The position numbers and the translations under genes are program-made. A stretch of DNA of 5,427 nucleotides from Anaerolineaceae bacterium (GTDB taxonomy: Bacteria; Chloroflexota; Anaerolineae; 4572-78). Under the pieces are notes generated by a model, which ran no database searches, was not told the origin of the DNA, and saw only the letters and a list, made by a program, of their open reading frames with translations. Below, piece after piece: positions 1 through 5,427 of this stretch (position 1 is the stretch's first letter; each line of letters opens with the position of its first letter). The stretch lies in assembly GCA_024762375.1 (NCBI GenBank), contig JANTHQ010000167.1, positions 1 to 5,427 on the forward strand, given 5' to 3'.

Positions 1-1252
1 TCGGCGCCATCGGCGTGGCGAAAGAAAAGGGTGTGCTGTGGATGGGCACGCAAGCCGACCAAAGCCCGCTCGCACCGGAGATTGTCGTCGCCACCCAATA
101 TTATGACTGGACACCCTTCCTGCGCGATATGATGGAAAAACACAATGCCGGCACAATGGGCGGCGAAGTTTACTCGCTCACGCTGGAAAATGGCGGCTTG
201 CAGATGCGTTTCGCCGATAATCTCGACCCGGATGCACTCGCAGCGGCACACCAAGCCGAGCAAGACATCGTCGCCGGAAAAATTGACCCGCTCAACCCCG
301 GCGAAATGATGTCATCGGAGGAACCCGCCGCCATGGCAGACGAACTCGATTACAATTTCGACCCCGTTCGCATCGCGCTGGTTCTGCCCAGCACCGTCAC
401 CGACTTGGCGTGGAGCCAGTCAATTTATGACTCGCTGAAACAAATTCAAGAAAAAGTGGGCGAAGACAAACTGGAAATCGCCTACACCGAAAATATGTAC
501 AACGTCACCGATGCCGCCGCCGCCATCCGCGACTATGCCGACAGTGGCTACAATCTGGTTATCGCGCACGGCGCGCAGTATGGCACATCGCTTTTTGAAA
601 TTGCCCCCGATTACCCCGACACCAGTTTCGCGTGGGGAACCACCACCAACACCGGCGCCGACGAAGGCGTGACCAACGTTTTCGCCTATGAACCCCGTGC
701 CGAACAGGGCGGGTATGTCAGTGGGGTGCTTGCCGCCAATCTCACCAAATCGGGCATCATCGGTGTGATTGGCCCCGTTAACGCCGGCGACGCCAAATTG
801 CACATCGACGGTTTTCTGGCAGGTGTAAAAGCCGCCAACCCCGACATTCAAGTCAACGTATCATTCACCGGCTCATTTGGTGACACATCGCTCGCCGCCG
901 AAGCCGCCAACACCCACATTCAAGCCGGGGCAGACGTGCTCACCGGTTCCGCACAGCAAGTCGTCGGCGCCATCGGCGTGGCGAAAGAAAAAGGCATCCC
1001 GTGGCTCGGCATTCAGGCAGACCAAAGCCCGCTCGCACCGGATATCGTCGTCGCCACCGACCTGTACGACTGGCGTGCCACCATCATCCAAATGATAAAA
1101 TTGAACCAATCCGGCGAACCGGGCAACAAAGTTCTGCAATTGACGCTGGCAAACGGCGGACAAAAAATGATTTACGCCGACAGCCTGCCCGCCGATGCCG
1201 TCGCCGCGGCAAAACAAGCCGAAGCCGACATCATCGCCGGGAAAATCACCAT
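1..1252 (+). repeat. In-frame tandem duplication of the BMP domain coding sequence (period 963 nt)
   Basis: Bases 1-28 are identical to 964-991, and the 23 bases at 57-79 are identical to 1020-1042, both at an offset of exactly 963 nt (321 codons). The similarity continues more weakly to the AGKI codons of each copy (about 290 and 1250). Only the 3' third of the first copy is visible, so the 5' edge of the repeat, and whether there are more than two copies, cannot be seen. The two blocks of near-perfect DNA identity encode conserved motifs, while the flanking codons have diverged. This indicates an old duplication rather than a recent or assembly-generated one. Confidence 0.85.
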
Positions 1253-1265
1253 TCCCATCGAGTAA
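1..1265 (+). CDS. BMP-family ABC transporter substrate-binding protein with tandem BMP domains, 5' partial
   Basis: This is the 3' part of a substrate-binding protein of the basic membrane protein (BMP/PnrA-like, COG1744) family. Such proteins are exported and capture nucleosides or related small solutes for an ABC importer. The frame is open from base 3 to a TAA at 1263-1265, so the gene begins upstream. A GTG at 15 lies inside a conserved domain and is not the start. About 96 codons (3-290) form the C-terminal end of one BMP domain (GAIGVAKEKG, QADQSPLAP, NGG, AAAHQAE, AGKI). An acidic linker follows (about 291-359, with NPGEMMSSEEPAAMADELD). A whole second BMP domain then runs from IALVLPSTVTDLAWSQS near 369 through EQGGYVSGVLAANL and GVIGPV to the end. 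The two C-terminal parts agree at roughly 60% of residues by hand alignment. The second copy has no signal peptide, as expected for a fused domain. The ATPase gene lies 77 nt downstream. Family assignment is confident; the ligand is not known. Confidence 0.9.
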   Translation, partial: GAIGVAKEKGVLWMGTQADQSPLAPEIVVATQYYDWTPFLRDMMEKHNAGTMGGEVYSLTLENGGLQMRFADNLDPDALAAAHQAEQDIVAGKIDPLNPGEMMSSEEPAAMADELDYNFDPVRIALVLPSTVTDLAWSQSIYDSLKQIQEKVGEDKLEIAYTENMYNVTDAAAAIRDYADSGYNLVIAHGAQYGTSLFEIAPDYPDTSFAWGTTTNTGADEGVTNVFAYEPRAEQGGYVSGVLAANLTKSGIIGVIGPVNAGDAKLHIDGFLAGVKAANPDIQVNVSFTGSFGDTSLAAEAANTHIQAGADVLTGSAQQVVGAIGVAKEKGIPWLGIQADQSPLAPDIVVATDLYDWRATIIQMIKLNQSGEPGNKVLQLTLANGGQKMIYADSLPADAVAAAKQAEADIIAGKITIPIE

Positions 1266-1275
1266 ACTTCTAACC

Positions 1276-1303
1276 GTAGGGGCACGGTGCATCGTGCCCC
1301 TAC
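1276..1303. repeat. REP-like perfect palindrome in the intergenic gap
   Basis: GTAGGGGCACG at 1276-1286 is the exact reverse complement of CGTGCCCCTAC at 1293-1303, giving an 11-bp stem around a 6-base loop (GTGCAT). It starts 10 nt after the stop codon of the binding-protein gene. No T-run follows (the next bases are CTTGCCC), so it is not a classical intrinsic terminator. Its GC-rich GTAGGGGC ends resemble the dispersed REP/MITE-like palindromes found in several bacterial phyla. In the transcript it could act as a 3' stabilising stem that keeps binding-protein mRNA more abundant than ATPase mRNA. The structure is directly visible; repeat-family membership and role are inference. Confidence 0.7.
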
Positions 1304-1342
1304 CTTGCCCAACTACCGATGTAATCTCAATTGGACAACTTT

Positions 1343-2902
1343 ATGACCGAACAAAAACTTCTGCCATCCGGATTGCCCCGTATCGAATCGCTGGAAATGC
1401 GGGGTATCACCAAACGTTTTCCCGGCGTGCTGGCAAACGACCACGTTAATTTCGAAGTGAAAGCAGGCGAAATTCACGCCCTGCTCGGTGAAAATGGCGC
1501 CGGTAAAAGCACGCTGATGAAAATTCTGTACGGGTTGTATCAGCCGGAAGAAGGCGAAATCTACCTCAACGGTGAACGCATCCAAATCAACTCGCCCACC
1601 GATTCCATCAATTACGGCATCGGGATGATCCACCAGCACTTTATGCTGGTCGAGAATCTCACCGTCACCGAAAATGTGGCGCTGGGGTTAAAATCGTCCC
1701 GCGAACCATTACTCGATTTGGAACGGGTGCGCAACCGCATTTTGGATTTAACCGAAAAATACGGGCTGGAAGTTGACCCCGACGCCGTCATTTCCGATTT
1801 GGCAGTCGGGCAGCAACAGCGGGTAGAAATCGTCAAAGCGCTCTATCGCGGCGCAGCGCTGCTGGTGCTCGATGAGCCGACGGCGGTGCTCACCCCGCAA
1901 GAGGTGGAAGACCTGTTCATCATTTTCAAACAAATGGCAGCAGAGGGCCACGCCCTGATATTTATCTCCCACAAACTACACGAAATTATTGACCACACCG
2001 ACCGCGTCACCGTATTGCGCGATGGGAAGGTTATCGGCACGCGCCCCACCGCCGGGGCAACCAAAAAAGATTTGGCAGCGATGATGGTTGGGCGGCCCGT
2101 GTCGCTGGAACGTACCCGCCCCCCCGTCGAAATCGGTGACGTACGGTTGAAATTGGAAAATGTTTCTGCCGTTGATGCCAAACGCGGGCATCGTGTGCTG
2201 AAAAACATCAGTTTTGACGTTCACAGCGGCGAAATTGTCGGTGTGGCGGGCGTTTCGGGCAACGGGCAGCGCCAACTGGCAGAAGTCATCGCCGGGCTGT
2301 GGCGCGTCGAATCGGGGCGAGTGTTCATCGAAGGGCAAGATGTGACCAACCTGCCACCGGCAAAAATGATCGAAGCCGGATTGTCATACATTCCCGAAGA
2401 ACGAATGCACGATGGTGCCATTAAGGATTTCACCGTTGCCGAAAATCTCATCCTGCAAGACCATATCCGCCCGCCATTCAGCAATGGTATTTTCTTGGAC
2501 TTTAAATACATTTCAGAACATGCCCGCAAAATGATTGCCAACTTCAACGTAAAAACACCGAGTCAGGAAACGCTCATCAAAAATCTGTCCGGGGGCAACA
2601 TCCAAAAGCTCATTCTGGCGCGAGAATTGAGCCGCAAGCCGCGCGTGCTCATCGCCGCCCAGCCGACACGCGGGGTGGACATCGGCGCGACAGAATACAT
2701 TCACGACCAACTATTGCAACAACGCTCGGAAGGGTTGGCAACTCTGCTCATCTCGGAAGATTTGGACGAAGTGCGCGCCCTTTCCGACCGCATCGTGGTG
2801 ATGTTTGGCGGGGAAATTATGGGCATCGTCAACAATGATGAAACCACTGTGGAAGAACTCGGCTTGATGATGGCGGGTGAAAAACAGTTGCAACCCGCAT
2901 AA
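1343..2902 (+). CDS. ABC transporter ATP-binding protein with two NBDs, nucleoside/simple sugar (BMP-linked) type
   Basis: This is a cytoplasmic ATPase subunit that powers an importer of the COG3845 (YufO/NupO, RbsA-like) family; it is 519 residues from the ATG at 1343, a usual length. NBD1 has all catalytic motifs: Walker A GENGAGKST (49-57), Q-loop glutamine in MIHQHF (Q98), signature LAVGQQQRVEI (153-163), Walker B LLVLDEPTAVL (173-183) and H-loop ISHKL (H210). NBD2 has a degenerate Walker A (GVSGNGQRQ, 303-311, without GKS/T), an intact signature LSGGNIQKL (415-423), a Walker B followed by Gln instead of Glu (LIAAQPTRGVD) and ISEDLDE where the H-loop histidine would be. The family therefore has one competent and one mainly structural site. 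A TTG at 1331 would add four residues (MDNF). I prefer the ATG because the NBD begins well after it and neither start has a clear Shine-Dalgarno. The binding-protein gene is upstream, but no permease gene follows before the terminator. Confidence 0.95.
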   Translation: MTEQKLLPSGLPRIESLEMRGITKRFPGVLANDHVNFEVKAGEIHALLGENGAGKSTLMKILYGLYQPEEGEIYLNGERIQINSPTDSINYGIGMIHQHFMLVENLTVTENVALGLKSSREPLLDLERVRNRILDLTEKYGLEVDPDAVISDLAVGQQQRVEIVKALYRGAALLVLDEPTAVLTPQEVEDLFIIFKQMAAEGHALIFISHKLHEIIDHTDRVTVLRDGKVIGTRPTAGATKKDLAAMMVGRPVSLERTRPPVEIGDVRLKLENVSAVDAKRGHRVLKNISFDVHSGEIVGVAGVSGNGQRQLAEVIAGLWRVESGRVFIEGQDVTNLPPAKMIEAGLSYIPEERMHDGAIKDFTVAENLILQDHIRPPFSNGIFLDFKYISEHARKMIANFNVKTPSQETLIKNLSGGNIQKLILARELSRKPRVLIAAQPTRGVDIGATEYIHDQLLQQRSEGLATLLISEDLDEVRALSDRIVVMFGGEIMGIVNNDETTVEELGLMMAGEKQLQPA

Positions 2903-2921
2903 ACCGCGCCGCTGTCCGTTG

Positions 2922-2956
2922 AAAGCCGTATCGAGTCAATTCGATGCGGCTTTTTT
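2922..2956 (+). terminator. Rho-independent terminator after the ABC ATPase gene
   Basis: AAAGCCGTATCGA (2922-2934) pairs with TCGATGCGGCTTT (2941-2953) as a 13-bp stem with one G-U wobble in RNA, closing a 6-base loop (GTCAAT). A run of six T (2951-2956) starts in the stem and continues past it. The hairpin begins 19 nt after the ATPase stop codon, which is ideal placement. The opposite strand offers only a three-T run after the hairpin, so it should work mainly for + strand transcription. Confidence 0.9.
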
Positions 2957-2983
2957 GGTGTTCCCCGTTTCGCCCGCTACAAT
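2955..2983 (+). promoter_or_regulatory. Candidate sigma-70-like promoter for the dehydrogenase-cytochrome gene
   Basis: TACAAT at 2978-2983 matches the -10 consensus TATAAT at five of six positions. TTGGTG at 2955-2960, exactly 17 bases upstream, matches the -35 consensus only in its TTG and overlaps the end of the terminator T-run. The site lies about 50 nt before the start codon, between a terminator and a gene that needs its own promoter. Position supports it more than the -35 sequence does. No operator-like repeat is evident. Confidence 0.35.
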
Positions 2984-3019
2984 TTCTATATTCTCCAACG
3001 CCGGAACAGAAAATCAAAC

Positions 3020-3027
3020 AGGTGGTG
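3020..3027 (+). promoter_or_regulatory. Ribosome binding site of the dehydrogenase-cytochrome gene
   Basis: AGGTGGTG matches the Shine-Dalgarno consensus AGGAGGTG at seven of eight bases and ends four bases before the ATG at 3032. It fixes the start, because the protein from this ATG begins with a proper signal peptide. Confidence 0.75.
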
Positions 3028-3031
3028 TAAA

Positions 3032-5427
3032 ATGAAAGTCACTGCAACGCGTCAGGCGGCAATAGTACTTATTGGAATTTTATCATTTTTTTTCGGCATA
3101 CATCTTCCGGCTGCCCAAGCGCAGTCCCCCGGGTTGAGCATCGGCTTGGAATTGGTGAGCGGCGGGTTCAGCAGCCCGGTGCACGTTACCAACGCCGGCG
3201 ATGGCTCCGGGCGGCTGTTTGTGGTCGAGCAGGGCGGCAGAATCCGTATTTTGCAAAACGGCAGTATTCTCCCCACCCCGTTTCTCGATATTGACCCGCT
3301 GGTGCTGAGCGGTGGCGAGCGCGGATTGCTCAGCGCGGCTTTCCACCCGAATTACGCTTCCAACGGCTATTTTTATGTGAATTACACCAACAACAGCGGC
3401 GATACCGTCATCGCCCGCTATTCTGTTTCGGCAGACCCAAATGTCGCCGATGCAGCCAGCGCGCAAATTCTTTTGACGATTGACCAGCCGTACAGCAATC
3501 ACAACGGCGGGCAACTCGCTTTTGGCCCCGACGGCTATCTGTACATCGGGATGGGTGATGGCGGCAGTGGCGGCGACCCCGACAAAAACGGGCAAGACCC
3601 GACTACCCTGCTCGGTGCGATATTGCGTTTGGACGTGGACCATCCCAGCGGTGGGCGAAATTACAGCATCCCCGCCGACAATCCGTTTGTGGGGCAATCC
3701 GGCGCAGATGAAATTTGGGCAATCGGTGTGCGCAACCCGTGGCGATTCAGTTTCGACCGCACCACCGGCGATTTGTATATCGGCGATGTGGGGCAAAATC
3801 AATATGAGGAAATCAGTTTTCAAGCCGCCAACACACCCGGCGGTGTGAATTTCGGGTGGCGCTGCAAAGAGGGTTTTCACGATTATGATACCACCAGCCC
3901 ACCGTGCAACGACCCCACGCACCGCGCCACACTCACCGACCCCATCGCCGAATATGGGCACAATGATGCGGGCGGACAATCCGTCACCGGCGGATTCGTG
4001 TATCGCGGCACTCAATTTCCCAACATGACCGGCTCGTATTTTTATGCCGATTTTGTATCGCGAAAAATTTGGCGCATCTATCCGGACGGCGGCGGGTTCA
4101 CCACACCGGAACATCTGCTGACCGCCGATTTCAATATCAGCAGTTTCGGGGAAGATGAAGCGGGCGAAATTTATGTTGTGGGTATCGGTGGTGCAATTTA
4201 TCATTTGGTGGACACCAGCGGCCCCCAACCGAATTTGAACAATTCGCAAAAAACCGCCAACACCGCCCACGCCGATGTCGGCGAAACGGTGACATACACC
4301 ATCCGCATTGAAAACAGTGGCGGCGCGGCAAACACGGCGCTGCTGCTCACCGATACCATCCCCGCAAATCTGGTTTATCAGCCGGGCAGTTTTGCCGCCA
4401 CCGCCGGTACCACCGACGACTCGCTCGCGCCGGAACTGCACTGGCAAGGCGATTTGAATTTCACGGGCGGCATCACGCTGACATACACCGTGCAGGTGTC
4501 TGCAGCCACCCAAATTTATCAAGCCATCAACGAAGCGGTGCTGGTCAGTGCGGCAACCGAACCGCTGACACTGAGTCACGCGCTGTTCATCTCTCGCCCG
4601 GTGCTGGCCACCACCCCCCGCGATTTCATTCTGCCGGGAACCCAGCCGGGCACGCTGGCACACGCTATCGCCAACCCTGAAACCTGCGAAGCGTGCCATA
4701 CCGAGCAGATTTACAAAACATGGCGCGGCAGTATGATGAGTCAAGCCGCGCGCGACCCGGTTTTCTGGGCAGCAGTGGCCGTTGCCAACAATGATGCCCC
4801 CAATTCCGGTGAATATTGTCTACGCTGCCACACGCCCAAAGGTTGGGTAGAAGGCCGCAGCCATCCCGCCGATGGTTCCGCGCTGGTCGATGCCGATGTG
4901 AGTTTCGGGGTGTCTTGCAATGCCTGTCATCGGTTGGTCAGCCCGACGCCATCGACCGGCGATGAAGCGGTTGCCATCGATGCCGCGATTCGTTCGGCAC
5001 TGACCACCACACTGCCCATCAGCCATACCGGCAGTGCGATGATGATTTTCGACCCGCAAGACCGTCGGCGCGGGCCGTTTTCGATGGCCGTGCCGCCGCC
5101 ACACGCACCCACCGGCATCACGCTGCGCACCGATTTTTTGGGGCAGCACACCGATGCCGTTCTGGAATCGAGTTTGTGCGGCACCTGCCACAATGTGGAT
5201 AACCCGGTGCTCAGTTGGAACGACAGTTTGGGGCAATATTTTCCTAACGACAATGATGAACCCGCGCCCGCAATTGACAGCGGCGATTTATTCCCCGTTG
5301 AAACGACATTTGACGAATGGCTGCACAGCGATTATGCCCACGGCGGCGTTTTTGCGCCGGAATTTGCCGGAGATATACCCGATGGCACTGTCGCCAGTTG
5401 CCAAGATTGCCATATGCGCCGCAGTAC
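3032..5427 (+). CDS. Secreted glucose/sorbosone dehydrogenase - DUF11 - multihaem cytochrome c fusion, 3' partial
   Basis: At least 798 codons are open to the window end with no stop. Residues 1-30 are a Sec signal peptide: Lys2 and Arg7, a hydrophobic core AAIVLIGILSFFFGIHL (9-25), and likely cleavage after AQA (30). Residues about 37-392 form a glucose/sorbosone dehydrogenase beta-propeller, the soluble PQQ-dependent type that oxidises sugars or alcohols. Visible motifs are VVEQGGRIRIL (64-74), ERGLLSAAFHPNY (96-108), SNHNGGQLAFGPDGYLYIG (155-173) with a His157 matching the family's catalytic histidine, RNP (234-236), FGWRC (274-278) and SSFGEDEAGEIYVV (370-383). Cys278 and Cys292 may form a disulfide. 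Residues about 403-510 are a DUF11-type immunoglobulin-like domain (QKTAN, GETVTYTI, NSGG, TDTIP). From about 545 a cytochrome c554-like module carries CXXCH motifs at C552 (CEACH), C596 (CLRCH), C629 (CNACH), C716 (CGTCH) and C790 (CQDCH), implying five covalently bound haems so far. The protein probably acts outside the cytoplasmic membrane and passes electrons from substrate oxidation to its own haems. Substrate and acceptor are unknown; PQQ use is inferred from the family. The strong terminator upstream suggests an independent unit. Confidence 0.9.
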   Translation, partial: MKVTATRQAAIVLIGILSFFFGIHLPAAQAQSPGLSIGLELVSGGFSSPVHVTNAGDGSGRLFVVEQGGRIRILQNGSILPTPFLDIDPLVLSGGERGLLSAAFHPNYASNGYFYVNYTNNSGDTVIARYSVSADPNVADAASAQILLTIDQPYSNHNGGQLAFGPDGYLYIGMGDGGSGGDPDKNGQDPTTLLGAILRLDVDHPSGGRNYSIPADNPFVGQSGADEIWAIGVRNPWRFSFDRTTGDLYIGDVGQNQYEEISFQAANTPGGVNFGWRCKEGFHDYDTTSPPCNDPTHRATLTDPIAEYGHNDAGGQSVTGGFVYRGTQFPNMTGSYFYADFVSRKIWRIYPDGGGFTTPEHLLTADFNISSFGEDEAGEIYVVGIGGAIYHLVDTSGPQPNLNNSQKTANTAHADVGETVTYTIRIENSGGAANTALLLTDTIPANLVYQPGSFAATAGTTDDSLAPELHWQGDLNFTGGITLTYTVQVSAATQIYQAINEAVLVSAATEPLTLSHALFISRPVLATTPRDFILPGTQPGTLAHAIANPETCEACHTEQIYKTWRGSMMSQAARDPVFWAAVAVANNDAPNSGEYCLRCHTPKGWVEGRSHPADGSALVDADVSFGVSCNACHRLVSPTPSTGDEAVAIDAAIRSALTTTLPISHTGSAMMIFDPQDRRRGPFSMAVPPPHAPTGITLRTDFLGQHTDAVLESSLCGTCHNVDNPVLSWNDSLGQYFPNDNDEPAPAIDSGDLFPVETTFDEWLHSDYAHGGVFAPEFAGDIPDGTVASCQDCHMRRS

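Noticed and set aside
15..17. GTG as the start of the BMP gene
   Set aside because: The frame is open upstream to the window edge, and the preceding codons GAIG match the equivalent position in the second copy, so this is the middle of a domain.
420..1292. Minus-strand open frames opposite the BMP gene and + strand frames at 877-1095 and 1001-1273
   Set aside because: They overlap a frame with strong BMP-family similarity, have low-complexity or Arg/Pro-rich products and show no ribosome binding site.
1276..1303. Intrinsic terminator between the BMP and ATPase genes
   Set aside because: The stem is strong, but the following bases CTTGCCC contain no T-run.
1331..1333. TTG as the start of the ABC ATPase
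   Set aside because: It adds only MDNF, has no ribosome binding site, and an ATG lies four codons later; it cannot be fully excluded.
2987..2992. TATATT as an alternative -10 box for the third gene
   Set aside because: There is no acceptable -35 element at 16-18 bases upstream; TACAAT at 2978 is better placed.
3083..4744. A 553-codon open frame on the - strand opposite the dehydrogenase-cytochrome gene
   Set aside because: Its translation has no recognisable domain and is rich in Gly, Ala, Ile, Arg and Val, as expected from the complement of GC-rich coding sequence. The + strand frame has a signal peptide, a ribosome binding site and clear domain motifs throughout.
1..5427. CRISPR arrays, tRNA or rRNA genes, insertion sequences
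   Set aside because: No regularly spaced short repeats, no cloverleaf-like or rRNA-like sequence and no transposase-like frame were seen; coding sequence fills nearly all of the window.

Overview
The window looks like a piece of a moderately GC-rich bacterial chromosome. All three genes are on the + strand, and both the first and the last run off the window. A chloroflexotal (Anaerolineae-like) source is my best guess. It rests on the BMP-family binding protein next to a double-NBD ATPase, the secreted protein with a DUF11 linker and a c554-like multihaem module, and the GTAGGGGCACG-type intergenic palindrome. This is a judgement from family resemblance, not a database result.

Region 1 (1-2902) is part of an ABC uptake system of the BMP/nucleoside (COG1744/COG3845) kind. 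The first gene is the 3' part of a substrate-binding protein. It carries the end of one BMP domain, a short acidic linker and a complete second BMP domain, so it encodes two binding domains in tandem. A 28-bp perfect palindrome lies in the 77-nt gap to the next gene. That gene is a complete 519-residue ATPase with two nucleotide-binding domains, the second of which is degenerate. No membrane permease gene follows it.

Region 2 (2903-3031) is a boundary. It holds a strong intrinsic terminator hairpin with a T-run, a weak promoter candidate just after it, and a good ribosome binding site for the third gene.

Region 3 (3032-5427) is one long open reading frame with no stop before the window ends. 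It encodes a secreted fusion protein: a Sec signal peptide, a glucose/sorbosone dehydrogenase (soluble PQQ-dependent type) beta-propeller, a DUF11 immunoglobulin-like linker, and a cytochrome c554-like module with five CXXCH haem-binding motifs visible so far. The architecture suggests an extracytoplasmic sugar or alcohol oxidase wired to its own haem chain. This is the most interesting feature of the window. Its relation to the transporter is unknown; the terminator argues that they are separate transcription units.
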